Positions 35,826 through 49,084 of a DNA stretch of 64,000 nt are shown in pieces. The notes under the pieces were generated by a model. That model was not told the origin of the DNA. It saw only the letters and a list, made by a program, of their open reading frames with translations, and made no database searches. Within the stretch, counting starts at the first letter, position 1, and every line of letters starts with the position of its first letter. Source of the DNA: Piliocolobus tephrosceles (Eukaryota > Chordata > Mammalia > Primates > Cercopithecidae); the NCBI RefSeq assembly GCF_002776525.5, contig NC_045436.1, positions 14,419,243 through 14,483,242 on the forward strand, written 5' to 3'. The position numbers were made by a program, and so were the translations under genes.

Positions 35826-36499
35826 AAATAATTCTTCTCTTATCCCATCTTCATTTTCCATTTCTCTATTGATTTTTAAAAAATTATGTTTAAATGGAAA
35901 TATATTTGTACTTACATTTATCAATCTTTTCTATTATAGCTTTGATGTTATTTTTAGAAAAGCCTATCCTAGTTTTAGGTTAAGGAACGTGTCATGATTT
36001 ATTCTAGTGTTTTTATATTTTCATAGGTTACATTAAATCTGTAAACAGAGATTGATTTTGGTAAAATTTATGAAATATAAATATAAATTTACTTTCCAGG
36101 TGGTTAACCAGTTACTGCAACATTATTTATTGAAAAGTCTATTTCCCTTATTCATTTTAAAGGGCAAGATTATTGTATGCTAAGGTCTTTCATGTATTTG
36201 TGTCTATTTTGAGATTTTCTATTATGCCATTAATCTCTTTATTTATATCACTGATATAACATTGTTTTGATTATTCATGGGTTATACTGTGCTGTCAAAT
36301 ATCTAGTCGTGCTAGACTATTGTAGTTTTGTAAACTTTATAAATTAAATTACAGATAATTGCTATCTTTATGAAGTTTGGTATACCTGTCCCTTTGTTAT
36401 GCCTTTTATTCACCCAAGACCTAAAATTATGTATATTTTCTTTACACAGTACTTGCATATTTTTCAATAGAGTTAAAATACTGTTAGGTGATCTAAGTG

Positions 36500-37240
36500 C
36501 ACAGATGTTAAGAGCGTGATTTCATGAATAGAAAAGTGCATTCATATGTATAGCTACCATCCCAATCAACGTAAATATTTTCACTACCCCACAAAGTTCC
36601 TAATATCCACTTACAGTGGATCCACCAGCCAGAGCCAACCACTGCTGAATTTCTATTGCCATACATTAATTTTACCTGTTCTTTTAAAAATCTTTTGACC
36701 TGTCTTGTTATGTACATCAGGATTCTTATTACTGAAAAGTATTCCATTTTACGAATACATGAAAATTTTCTACTTAATCTCCAGATTCATGAAGATTTTG
36801 GACTGTTTAAACATAAGTATTCTTTTGCCAGTTTTTTTTTTTTTTTTTTTTTTTGTGGACCTAGTTTTTATATTTGCTTTGTAAATATGGAGGAGTGAAA
36901 CTGCTACATCACAGAGTAGTTGTATGCTAATGTTATTATTTCGACACTACCGAATAGTTTTTCAAAGCATTTGGAAATTTTTATAATCCCTGTAATATAC
37001 AAGAGTCCCAGTTACTGTATGCACTAACATTTATTGTTTTCAGATTTTAACTCATTTGTGTGGGCATGTAGTGATATCTCATGGGCTTAGTTTGCCTTTC
37101 TTTCATGATTGTGGATGATATTGTACTTTTCAATGTAATTATTCAATGTACTTTTCAATGTAATTATTGGCCACTTGAATACCTTCATTTCTGAAAAATC
37201 TGCTCAGTTCCTTCCTGTTAGATTGTTTGCTTCTTAAAAA
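36500..37240 (-). repeat. second old L1M fragment, antisense
   Basis: The text gaaaagtattccattttacg, then a gaggagtgaaactgctacat block, then tttttcaaagcatttggaaa steps back to the C-terminal ORF2/3' part of an old L1, so this is a separate copy from the element before it. It contains a T21 run (36832-36854) and a 25-bp tandem duplication at 37122-37169. Confidence 0.55.
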
Positions 37241-37244
37241 ATAT

Positions 37245-40200
37245 CACTTGTGTTCATTTATAACACATATAAAATGCATGCCTTTTAAAAAGTACAGTTT
37301 GAGTTATGAAAAATTCATATGTTACTATAACCACAACTAAAATTAAAACAGAATATTTTCATCACCTTAATGGTTGCCTTTTGCCTCTTTGCATCCATCC
37401 TCTGACTTGACTAGCTTCAGACAACCCCTGATATGCTTTCTATAACTGTAGATTCATTGTAATCTGTTCTAGAATTTAATATAAATGAAATCATGCCATA
37501 TCTACTTTTGAGTATCTGGTTTATTTGGCTCTGCACAATGTTGTTAAGATGCAACCATGTTGTGACATCTTAGCAGTTAGTTTGTACTTATTTTATTTTA
37601 TTTTATGAGACAGAGTTTCACTCTTGTTGCCCAGGCTGGAGTGCAATGGTGGGATCTCGGCACATTGTAACCTGTGCCTCCTGGGTTCAAGCAATTCTCT
37701 TGCCTCAGCCTCCCAAGTAGCTGGGACTACAGGCGTGTGCCATTACATCCAGTTAATTTTTGTATTTTTTTTTTTTTAGTAGAGACAGGGTTTCACCATG
37801 GTGGCCATGATGGTCACAATCTATTGACCTCGTGGTCTGTCTGCCTCGGCCTCCCAAAGTATTGGGATTACAGCCGTGAGCCACTGTGCCCGGCCTTATA
37901 TTTATTTTTAATAGTATTATTTTATTATCTGTACTTATCAAAAATATTTTTATCCATTTACTTGCTGATGGATTTTGTGTTATTTTCAGTTTCTGGCTAT
38001 AATAAGCACACCTGTTTTTAATATGTGTCTATAATTATTTGTATGAACAGATGATTTTCACTACTTTATAGGAAGCATATGCATAGTTGACATTAAACTG
38101 CCAAACACATTTACATTCCCACCAGCAATGTCTGAGTGTTACCAGTTGCTCCAAATCTTCAAAAACTCTTGGCATTTTCAGTCTTTTTAATTTTAGCCAT
38201 CCTAGAGTGTGTGGTATGTCATTGATAGAGTTTCTATTTCATTGATGACTAAAAGGCTGAGCATCTTTTCATATGCTCATTGGTCATTTCAATAACGTAT
38301 TTAGTGAAGCATCAGCTCAAATCTTTTGTACTTTTAAATGTTTTCATCTTATTATGGAGATACAAGAGTTATTTATATATTCTAAAGCCTCATTCTTTGC
38401 CAGATACATGCATTATGAATATTTTCCTGTTTGGGGTTGCCTTTTCACTTTCTAAATAGTGTGTTATGAAGATCAGAAATTTAAATTTTTTTGAAGTATA
38501 GTTTATCAGGGTTTATTTTTTCACAGTTTGTAATTGTTTTGATTTAATAAATTTTTGCCTACCCAAAATTTGTAAAGTTATCCTATGTTTCTAAAAGTTT
38601 AATCGTTTTGCCTTTTACAGTGAAATGTACAAGTCATTTAGAGTTAAGTCTTAGTATGATTTGAGGCAAGGGATGATATATTCCTTTCTTTCCTTATTCA
38701 AATGAATATCCAGTTGGTCTAACACAATTTGTTTAAAAGGCTATCCTTTCTCCATTGAAATACGTTGGCACCTTTGTCAAAAAGCTATTTACCATGAGTG
38801 AACATCTGTATCTATTTCTGTGGTTCCCATACTTCCACTGACTTATTTAAATATATTTTTCCCTATACCACCATTATCTTGATTAGTATAATTTTATTGT
38901 AAGATCTGAAATCAGGTAATATACATCTTTCAATTCTTGTCCTTTTAAAAAAGTATTTTGGTTATTCTGGGTCTTTTGCATTTCTATTTAAAATTCAACT
39001 TCTCAATATCTATAAAGAAAGCCTTAAGGATATTGATTTGGGTTTTTATAAATCTATTGATTAATAAACTAAGAATTGACAACAAACAATTTTGACTCCA
39101 AATCTATAACTATGGTTATCTCTTACTTATTTAACTAGGTTTTGGTCAATTCCTCTCAACAATATTTGCAGTTTTAAGTGTATATATTTTGCATCTATTT
39201 TGTGAAATTTACTTTAAAATCTTGAAATCAAATATTTCAAAATTTAATGCTATTATAAATGGTATTGTCTCCATTCTAAATTACAATTAATATATAAAAA
39301 TACAAATGACTTTTTATATTTAGTTTTTATCTACAACTTTGCTAAATTCATTCAGCAAAGTGAATTTATTAATTTATCTAATCGTATTTTTGTAGATTCT
39401 TTGGAAGTTTCTATTTCTATGATTATATCTTTTATAAATAATTTCAGCTTTTTTTTTTTTCTAACCTGTAAACATTTAATTTCTTTTTCTGGACTTACTT
39501 CGCCAGTTAGGATTGCAGAGGCATCCTTGCTTTGTTCCCATTCTTAGGACAAATGTGTTTAGGCTTCATTATTAAGCATGCCATTTGCTATAGGCAGATA
39601 TTCTTTAGCATAGTGAGAAAATTCTATTTTACTTCATGTTTGTTAATACTTTTTTGATATCTATTAAATTGATCATACACTTTTTAATTTTTTTTTTTTT
39701 AGTCTGTTAATATGATGAAGTACTTTGATTGCTTTTAAAGCAGCCTCGGATTTCTGGAACAAACTCCACTTAATTCTGAAATTAATATCTGCTAATATTG
39801 TCAGGGACATTTTTTCAGGTTCATGAGAAATAGTGGTCTCTATGTCTCTTACTCAAAGTCTTTTTCTGGTTTTGTTATTAAGATGGTGTTGGTTTCATAA
39901 AACGCAGTGAGAAGTTCTTCCTTTCTTAAAAAGATTTTTTTTGTCAGGATAGGCATTTTTTTCTTAAATATTTAATAGAACTCACCAGTGATACATACGT
40001 CCTAAGATGGAACTTTCTTAGTGGGAATATTTTTGATAATGAATTTAATATTTCTAGGTCTGTTCATATTTTTTGCTTCATTTTGGGCCAATTCTAGAAT
40101 TTTTTTTAAAGAGAATTTTCTATGTCATGGAAAGTGTGAAATTTGTTGAAAAAAGGCTATCAAAACATTCTTTTATAGCACATTTAGTGCTTGTAAAATT

Positions 40201-40400
40201 TATAGTAATGTTTGTTCCCCCACATATGCCTAATGTTGATAAATTTTTCTCTCTTTTTTGTATTTGAATGTATTTCTAAGGATTTTGTACCAATTCCATT
40301 AATCTTTCCACAGAACCAACTTTAGCTTTGTTATAGTTTCTGCTTAACTGGGGATAACATGAAAGGTGATTTTTTTCTTCATAGTACCAGATTTTTTTTT
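37245..40400 (-). repeat. third old L1M element, antisense, about 3 kb
   Basis: Reads in antisense from the 3' part into ORF2: ccatatctacttttgagtat, acattcccaccagcaatgtc, tttttaattttagccatcct, ccagttggtctaacacaatt, ttggttattctgggtctttt, agatggtgttggtttcataa, then cagaaccaactttagctttg. The region of the reverse-transcriptase active site (about 39418-39447) is badly eroded. An Alu (37591-37895) interrupts it. No open frame longer than about 115 codons. Confidence 0.75.
37591..37895 (-). mobile_element. Alu, full length, antisense
   Basis: (TTTTA)n tail, gagacagagtttcactcttg, both arms, ending gagccactgtgcccggcc. The flanks share a degenerate cttattttat-like duplication. Inserted in the old L1M. 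Confidence 0.93.
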
Positions 40401-40740
40401 CAAATATTTTTCACAATGATTATGTGGTTTTCGATCAGAAAGAGAAAACAATTTGCATTACACAATTAAATTTGAAGAAATATGGTTAAATAATTGTAAA
40501 ATGTATCAAATGAATACAACGTGTATTAGATGTTTAGATATAAATGCATTGCTTACTAAAATATAAATAAAATAATGAAAATGAGTAGTTACAAATAGAC
40601 ATTACTTGAAAATAATCAGGAAACTGTTCCAGAAATAAAAAAATGCCTGCTTGTCTGTCTGCCTGTCTTCCCTGTTCTCCCCTCCCTAACCTCCTTCCCC
40701 TTTGCTAAAAAAATGTGGTATTTAAAAGAAATCTCATCCA

Positions 40741-41046
40741 GTAAGGGTGGCTCAAGCCTGTAATCCCAGCACTTTGGGAGGCTGAAGCTGGCAGATCACT
40801 TGAGGTCTGGAGTTTGAGAGCAGCTTGGCCAACTTGGTGAAAACCCATCTCCACCAAAAATACAAAAATTAGCCCCGGGTGGTGGTGCACTTGTAGTCCC
40901 ATTGCCTCTGGAGGCGGAGGCAAGAGAATACCTTGAACTCGGGAGGCAGGAACTGCGGTGTGCTGAGATTGCACTGCACTGTACTCCAGCCTGGGTGATA
41001 GAGCGAGACTGTCTCAGAGAAAACAACAACAACAACAATAACAATG
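40741..41046 (+). mobile_element. Alu, old, sense
   Basis: Diverged dimer starting gtaagggtggctcaagcctg. The tail is converted to (CAA)n. The target-site duplication aatctYatcca is at 40730-40740 (aatctcatcca) and 41047-41057 (aatcttatcca). Confidence 0.93.
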
Positions 41047-41059
41047 AATCTTATCCAAC

Positions 41060-43550
41060 ACTTTTGCCATGAAATTGATATAAGCTTTAATTTTAGAGAC
41101 GTAATCATCACAGTATATTCTTTGTCCTCAAAGTAATAGAAAAATATTTCCTGGTTTGTAGCCTTTTTAGAAAACATGCTATTTGTATCATCCATCTTCT
41201 CCATTTCATCTAACTCTGTTTAAGAATGTCACTTTCTAAAATTCTTTTGGGTCCATAATTTATATTAGCACTAATAGTACCAGAAATAGGTACACCAAAT
41301 TTATAATATAAACGATAGGAAACTGTGAAAGTAGAAAAACTTTGAATGTGAGCTTGTTAACAACTTACATTTCAGACTGATTAGCTGATAAGTATTTGAC
41401 AGTCAACTTTAATGTAGGTTTCATTTCCATAACCTACTGTGATAGTTTATTCTTGATTATTTCAAACCTGAACACTCTGCTCCTGCCTTCTGCATAACTT
41501 GCTTTCTCCATATTTTATCTTTTTCTTTCCTCAGTACCTCTTAGAATTATGTTTTCCTCCGGAGATCTAGTGCTCTTCATTCTTGAGTCCCATATGCTTC
41601 TTGCCCATTAAAGCTCATAAGCTGTGCGGAAGGCGTGGATCTAGTCAACAGCACTGCTGCAAGATTCTGAAACTGGGTGCAGTCTCTGCAGGTACACCTG
41701 CCAGTCAGTGAGACAGGCATGTCTTCTTGACCGTAACTTATTTGAAAGGATTATTTCCTTTTTTTGCATATGTGTGTTCATATGAAATCAAATAAGGATT
41801 GTAATTATAAAAGTAAAGTTTAACTTCAATTGCTATGTCAGGCATAGTTTGGCCTGATGAGAGGATACTGATCCTATTGGGAAGTAGAAATGTTGAAGCA
41901 TGTACACGGATAATAGAATGGAGTCTGTAGTTTTCTGAAACAAATGGTTATTTCTTATTATAGTTTCAAAAGCTCAAATAAAGGTTTTACATATGACCAC
42001 GCTTAAGTGCAAAACAACAGATATTTTAGACAAAACAATCTTTTGTCTGACTGGTTATCATAATGATATAAATGGTTTAGGTTTGAGTAATCTCACATGA
42101 ATTTTATCCCATACATAATATTCTACAAAATATTATTCCCTGCTTAATATTTCTGTTCCAGGTTTTTTTTCAAAGTAATTTCAGATGCAAAAGTGCAGCA
42201 TCTGGGTGGACTTAATTTGCTGGCTGGATTAGTCATTTCTGCTAATTTCATGTTATTGTGCATACAATATTTAAAACAGCATAGCTAAATCTAGATACAA
42301 TTAACTATCCGGAAGTTCTACAAACACAGCAGGTTTGACTTACCTGAGTGGAAATGCTCCTTTGTTTTTCATAAAGATGATTTGGACTGATATTAGAATA
42401 CTAAAAATGCAAGAGTGGAAAGTGCTGTCAATTTCAATGAACTCAAATCTTTATGTTCCAGGTTATATCTGAACCTGATTCCCTCTGAAGAGGATCATTT
42501 TGTTATACACCATCATGTTTCCTTAGCCTTTTTTTAACCTTCTGCCCCACCAGGGTGCCTATTAGTGAATTTCTTCCAGGATTTTCAAATTCTACAGATG
42601 ATATCTGTTTAGCATTCAAAGACATAATTCTCACAGTCAAAAAGAGTGAGTGAGTTTTCTATACAGGAGGCAGTAGCATAAAGAAATCAAAATAGCAGAG
42701 GAGCTTTTCCAAGGGCCAGTCTGTCTGCCTTTTAATGGAGACCTTGGTAGAGAAACCAATGATCTCAGTTCCCTGAAAATCTACAAGGTAAACTTCCTCT
42801 AAGGTCATAAATGTCACAATTGCACTTTGGATATCTTTGTACAATATTTTGTCTGTCTCTTTTAGTGAAACTCTGGCATTTATTTAATATTATCCGTTTA
42901 AATAAAATAATAAGAAATTAGTGATAATCTTTAAATGGAATAATGCTAGTACCAATTGTTTACTTGTCTACTTTTGACCAAATATAATCTCTGAGAACCC
43001 CATTCTTCAGTATAATATATAAAAACTGATTAGTAGTAACTCATACAGGGACTTTGCATGTGGAATACCTTGGCCGTCTTTATTATGATATTGCTTTAAG
43101 AATGATGAACGGCCAGTTAATTAGGAAAAGGGTAGATATCTTCAAGTATCTCAGGCTAATGAGACCATCTGTCTTATAAAATTTTAACTCTCACTAAGAA
43201 AGAAAACATAGTTGACAACCATTTATTTAGGCATAAAAGGGCAGTCAGTATTTGGGAGCTAAATGTTCTTATACTTTAAAGAATTCTTACACTGACCAAA
43301 GGAAATGATTATAATTATTGTGAAATATTGGAACTGAATTAAGGTCAGCATCTACCATGTTCCAGCTAAATGAGCATGTCTTGGGTCATTTATTATCTGG
43401 AATATATTAGTGGTAGGAGAAAAGACAAGGGAGACTTTGTGAAAAACAGAGAGCAAGGGGTTGGATGATAAAAGTGTTTAAACTTCTCAGGCAAATTTAT
43501 TTGAAGATTTAGCAAGGAACTGTGAGATGGAGGAAGGAATACTCATTTAG
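41060..43550. other. unassigned sequence, no gene seen
   Basis: AT-rich, no recognised repeat family and no exon with good splice sites. Nothing further supported. Confidence 0.45.
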
Positions 43551-43564
43551 AAAGTGTGCATTTC

Positions 43565-43838
43565 TGGCCGGGCGCGGTGGTTCATGCCTGTAATCCCAGC
43601 ACTATGGGAGGCCGAGGCAGGTGGATCACAAGGTCAGGAGTTCGAGACCACCCTGGCCAACATGGTGAAACCCCGTCTCTACTACAAATACAAAAAATTA
43701 GCCTTGTGTGGTGGCGGGCGCCTGTAATCCCAGCTACTAGGGAGACTGAGGCAGGAGAATGGCATGAACCTGGGAGGCGGAGGTTGCCGTGAGCCAAGAC
43801 CATGCCACTGCACTCCAGCCTGGGCGACAGAATGAGAC
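43565..43838 (+). mobile_element. Alu (AluSc/AluY-like) lacking its A-tail, sense
   Basis: Starts at the canonical 5' end (ggccgggcgcggtgg) and is one of the least diverged Alus in the window. It has aatggcatgaacc in the right arm (AluY-like) and ggatcacaaggtcagg in the left arm. It stops at gacagaatgagac, missing the last consensus bases and the whole poly(A) tail. The 12-bp duplication agtgtgcatttc flanks it directly at 43553-43564 and 43839-43850. Confidence 0.93.
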
Positions 43839-43854
43839 AGTGTGCATTTCCTTA

Positions 43855-44665
43855 GCCACCCTTGAGTGAAGGATAGGGTTCCATGCGATATCCCTGTTGT
43901 GCACAGCTGCTATGTGTAGAGCAATTTGCAACTTATCAATCTCTCCTTATAGCCTTATTACATCGCATTTTTTTTTTCCATCACTTTCCTTATGTAGGTG
44001 AGACATCCTGTTTGATGGATGGCCACACCATTTTCTGTGGCAGAGCAGTCCTAAAAGTAAGGTTGGGTATCCCAGAGGCTCTGTAGTCTTTCTACCACAA
44101 TACGCCAAACAGGCTGCTTTCCATACTCTGTCCTCCAGGGTTGAAGTAGTTCCTCCACCCGCACTTCAATATGCAATTTTCTATTCAAGCATCCAAAGTG
44201 GAGGCTCCCCCCACAGCTAATTCTTACCCTAACTGAGAGACTGCAGAACATGCTAGTCTACAAACTTAGTGTGGACATATTCCTCAGCAATCTAGAAACA
44301 ACGGAACAGATGCTATTTCTACTAAGCAGAATGCAGAGGTGACAACAAGGACAGATAATTCATGGCTTCCTATGAAACCGTCATGGAATATTTGCCTAAT
44401 CTCCCTAGAAGGACAAATGTTCATGCAAGTAATATCTCTCCTCTGTTTAGAAGCAACTCTGTTCACTATGATTTTTTTAAAAGCCTAATAATAAAAAAAA
44501 AAATTGTTGATAAGACTTAGACATGTTTAGGTAAATATTGTTGAAGTTTATGTAAATGTTTGAAATGAATAGGTAATGAGACCTATTGATTGAATAGGTA
44601 ATGAGACTATGGAATTGATATTCTGGTTTATTAAAAATATTTACAACATGAATTACCAACGTAAA
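43855..44665. other. unassigned sequence, no gene seen
   Basis: No repeat family recognised. A 17-bp direct repeat, tgaataggtaatgagac, occurs at 44566-44582 and 44591-44607 (period 25). Confidence 0.45.
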
Positions 44666-44683
44666 AAAAAAGACTTTTGAAAA

Positions 44684-45001
44684 GCCAGATGTGGTGACTC
44701 ACGCCTGTAATCCCAGCACTTTGGGAGGCCAAGGAGGGCGGACCACCTTGGGTCAGGAGTTTCAGACCAGCCTGAGCAACATGGAGAAACCCCATCTCCA
44801 CTAAAAATTTAAAAAATAAAATTAGCTGGGTGTGTTGGTGCATGCCTGTAATCCCAACTACTCAGGAGGCTGAGGCCGGAGAATCGCTTGAACCTGGAGG
44901 GTGGAGGTTGCAGTGAGCCAAGATCATGCCATTGCACTCCAGCCTGGGCAATAAGATCAAAACTCCATCTCAAAAAAATAAAAAAATAAAAATAAAAAAC
45001 T
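44684..45001 (+). mobile_element. Alu, full length (AluS-like), sense
   Basis: Starts gccagatgtggtgactcacg, has both arms and an A-rich tail with T interruptions. The target-site duplication agacttttgaaaa is at 44671-44683 and 45002-45014. Confidence 0.95.
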
Positions 45002-45227
45002 AGACTTTTGAAAATTCTTAAGAATGATTTATCATGATTTTTTTTAATAATCCCAACTTAATCTTTGTTTGGTAAATCCTTAAAAAAAAACAGATCCTGA
45101 GGATTCTGAAGAGCACTGACAACATCCTTATCAATATCATCGTTATGTAGTTTTATGATACAACTTCTGGCTCTTTGTATTTATTTATTGGGGTTCTGGA
45201 TGACCCGCAGTTTTCTATAGCATGCCA

Positions 45228-45375
45228 TATTTTTGTTTGTGCATTAATTCAGTTGATATTTATTGGGAATCTAGGATGTCTCTGGCCTATTTTCTAACTG
45301 TAGCATTTCATTACTCTGGAGAACAAACTATACCTGTTAGGCATATTTTCCTGACCTCAGGGAACATTTTAAATA
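45228..45375 (+). repeat. L2 LINE fragment
   Basis: The text ttaattcagttgatatttat, then tgggaatctaggatgtctct, then a ctgacctcagggaacat block follows the L2 3' region in sense orientation. Diverged. Confidence 0.5.
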
Positions 45376-46112
45376 ACAAGGTACATAGGGAATGCGGACC
45401 CCGTGTAGATCATCAACTCAGATATTTCCCTTAAAATGCCTTTAATAAATACAGTTTCTAAGTTTTGTCTTTGGAATAATATGGCATTGAGTATTAATAA
45501 AGATGTGAGTTCACTGAAGCTACACCAAAATTATTAGCACTTATGAGACAAAAATAAATTAAGATAAAAGAAGAAATCATGATGAAAGTGGATGTTGTAT
45601 CTTCTGATGTTTTTGCAAAAAAAAAAAGGCTTTCATTTTCATTTTTCAAGGATTTGATACTCAGCATCAATTTAAAGTAACCTTGCCTTGGATCTTGATG
45701 TAAATATTCACTTCATTGTTGTAACTGATGAAAGTAAAGCCACTAAACAAACTATTTGTAAGTTGTACTTTGTTCTATAAATTATGACTGTTAGGTCCAT
45801 GACTGTCTTGTTTACTCCTCTCTCCCTGACATCCAGCCTTGGTCCTGTTGAAACTTACATGCTCAATGAATTTCTTACATTATGACATGTATTATTACGT
45901 GCATAATATGTACATATACATATTAATGATATCTGATATCAGTAAGAAGACTGATTATAAAAATGACCAAGTTACATGTCTGGGGAATTTTATATAATTC
46001 TTATGAAGAGCAGCAAATAAGTACATTTCAGAATTAAACTCCTATGTCCTTTCTCATTTCAAATAGACTTATAGGGAGTTTTCAGAAAGACGGAATAAGA
46101 ATGAAAGTAGGA

Positions 46113-46466
46113 GTTGGTTGCAGTGGCTCATTCTGGTAATCACAGCGTGTTGGGAAGTAGAGGTAGGAAGATGGCTTGAGGCCAGGAGTTCAGAAACAGC
46201 CTGGGTACACAACAAGATCTTATCTACACACTCAGACACAGACACACACACACACACAGTTCGTCAGGCATTGTGGTGCTTGACTGTGGTCCCAGCTACT
46301 TAGGAGGCTGAGGTGGGAGGACAATTTAAGCCTGGGACTTTGAGGCTGTGGTGAGCTACAATCATACCACTGCACTCCAGCCCGGATGACAGAGCAAGAC
46401 CTTATCTTTAGAAAAAAAAAAAAGGAGAAGAAGAAGGAGAAGGAGAAGGAGAAGGAGAAGGAGAAG
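46113..46466 (+). mobile_element. Alu, old (AluJ-like), sense, with repeat-expanded linker and tail
   Basis: Highly diverged dimer. The central A-rich linker carries a (CA)n run near 46240-46258, and the tail has become a (GGAGAA)n purine array at about 46424-46466. A 14-bp target-site duplication with 2 mismatches is at 46099-46112 and 46467-46480. Confidence 0.9.
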
Positions 46467-46484
46467 GAATCAAAGTGGGAAAAG

Positions 46485-49075
46485 AAAAACAGTCACGAGT
46501 GCATATAAGAACATATAAACCAATGATAAAGCTTATCACAACCACAGTGATTAAAGTTGCCTCTAAGATTTGTGGCAGTGAGAGCAAGACGTTAAAAGCT
46601 TTTTTCTCATTATCAAAAGGGAGAAAGTATGTCAGCTCTCAGAGGAAAGCAAGATGTTCTAGGACAGAGTCAGTTAATAATAGTGGTTGGCTATTAGTAG
46701 CAGACACAGTAGAATGACAACCTAACACATCAGGGTTTTTTCTCACACAATGTGCTGTGTGGGGAGAAGCCGTTGTGTTGGTTCTGGGGATCAGGAATGT
46801 CAGGGTCAAGCTTTCTGCCATTCTCTTGACTTTTTATTCTGTTCCCAAATAGGTTGCTGAGCTCAGCCTCCTGACACCCAGGAGATCATGAGTGAGACTC
46901 TAGAAGTTGGTAGTGTTTAAGAAAAGCTAGTATTATTTAGAAAATTCCTCCATATAGAAACTGGTGCTTGAATGGTAGGACCCCAAATTCAGTCCGATTG
47001 AGTCACTAGCCATAAAAGATCTGATTCATGCAGAAGGGACAAAACTGAAATGTTGTATGAGTTGTGATATAAGAACTTGTGATCTGCTCACAAAGAACAA
47101 CAAAGAAGCCAATGCTCTGTGCTACAAGTCCAGGAGGGCTGAATATAGAGAGCCAATTTTAAGTCTATAGCTCCCTTAACATTTGCTAGCCACGAGATTT
47201 TCCCCAGAATGTGATGTGGAATCAAGCGTAAAAGTAGATTTAAATTGTGAGATAAGGAACGCTGAAGGAAAAGTACCTAAGTGTGTTTCTATATTAATTC
47301 ATAGATCGATATGAGAGATGTTGGTACAAAATTTATTACTGATAAAGAAGTAGAAAATAAAGGAAATACATTTTGTGCAGAGGGAGCAGAAACTGTAGGA
47401 CATAGATTCAATAAATAGACTAAATCCCCTGCCCCATCAAACATCATTCATAAATGTATTGCTTCTAATACAATATTTAAACATTGCAGCATATTTTCAG
47501 AAGAATTTGTGCTTCTTAACTCAACATAGTAATTACACATGATAGTACTTAGAAAATGTTAAACAAGTTGACTCACTCTATCTAATTGTATTTACAAATG
47601 CATTTAAGTTTAAGACTATTTTATTTGGCAATATCAAATAAGAAAAACTGCAACAAAATTTATGCTCATGAAATTATGTGTTCTATATTGACATTTTAAT
47701 CTTGAAAAGTGAAGTCACTAAGTTTATATACAAACCAATTCTCTACAGGGAATGTTTTATGCATATTCTTGAAATCTTCTCTGATTCTTCCTTGGTTTAC
47801 ATGAAAATCCTAACAATTCTAAAGCCACTATTGTTTTGAAATCACTGAGGCTGAAACCTCATATCCTAGAATTTTTTTTAAAAGCTTCAATTTTTATTTT
47901 GTAAAAGGTTTTCCCTTAATTTATATCATTGTGCATTCGGATGAAACGTTAACGATAATGGACAGCTGTACTTTCCATCTGAAAAGAACATCTGTGTAAT
48001 GCTAGCATTGTGAAAGTGGAAAACGTAACTACATATCATTAAGCTGGCTGAAATTACAATGGAGATGTAACTGAAGGAAATTCTTTTAAAACTGAGATTT
48101 TTGGGTTTTCTTGTTGTTATAATGACTTGGAAAAGATCCCCGAAGAAGTTTCTGAATTATATATACCAAAATTTAGACAAAAACTTTTTTGAAATGCTTG
48201 GCCACCTAATACTTGTATCTTGTTGTGTGATGTGAGAATAACTTTTAAAACAGTGAGTATGCATCTTAATGAACACGGATTTTAACACTCCTCACTAGAA
48301 ATCTCCATAGAGATACTGTAGGATTACTTCAGCAACAGCTACTCCACTGGGAATACCTCCCACTGCACTCTAAGAATCAGGAAAGTCATTAAACTGAAAA
48401 CAGGGAGAAAACTGGGTGCCTCAGGGGTAGACTTAACAGGAATGAGGAATGAGTTTTTTGAAGTTATTTTTGTCCTTGTTATGGCTTGCCCCTGAGCACA
48501 GCAAATTAAATAATACAAACCAACAGAGGTATAATATTGAGTAAATATGTATCAATATGGGGTAGAAAGACAGTATTTTTAAGCATGTTTAATTAATCTT
48601 GGAAATAAGAAAGGTCTCTCTAGAATAAGTTATTTGCCTAGTGAAAATAAATACCTTGATTCAGTTGGACGTTCTTTTAATAGTTTACATGAATATGAAA
48701 AGTCCTTCCTTATGCGTTTTTGCCTACAGCATTTGAAACAAGGAATTCTGAACGCTGTAAAAACCACACCAAGCATCCCCATGGTTTAGTGCAATTAGTT
48801 TTCCACTCATGTGACAGTCCAGTGGCATGTATATCACCTGCCTCCAACCTGATGATTTGGGGAGCCAGCGTCTTTCCCTCTCGTGATATTGCCATCTCTT
48901 AGGAAATTAGAGTCCTTTGCTCCCAGCTGGCAAATAGAAAAAGAGAACAGACAAGCCAAACTCACTTCTCAATTGTGTCAGCCTAGAAGTGTGACATTTG
49001 ACTTCTCATTCACAGTCCACTGGCCAGAACTGTATGCCCATTATACAATTCCCCAGCAACAGAAGTTGGTGTTTC
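46485..49075. other. unassigned AT-rich sequence, no gene seen
   Basis: No repeat family, exon or RNA gene recognised. Confidence 0.45.
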
Positions 49076-49084
49076 TTTATTTTT

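Larger units (their letters stand above)
28790..36480 (-). repeat. old L1M (L1MC/ME-like), antisense, split by Alu and L1PA
   Basis: Left piece, about 28790-29471: the text tagatatttccaggtcaaaa, ttttgataaatgctgctata, then cagaggttatatcaatttat is antisense old L1 ORF2/3' sequence. Right piece, 35811 to about 36480: the text acatttatcaatcttttcta, then a gaaaagcctatcctag block, then gcaacattatttattgaaaa continues further 5' in the same old element. The L1PA at 29487-35810 inserted into it, and an Alu (29055-29393) lies within the left piece. Subfamily by resemblance only. Confidence 0.65.
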
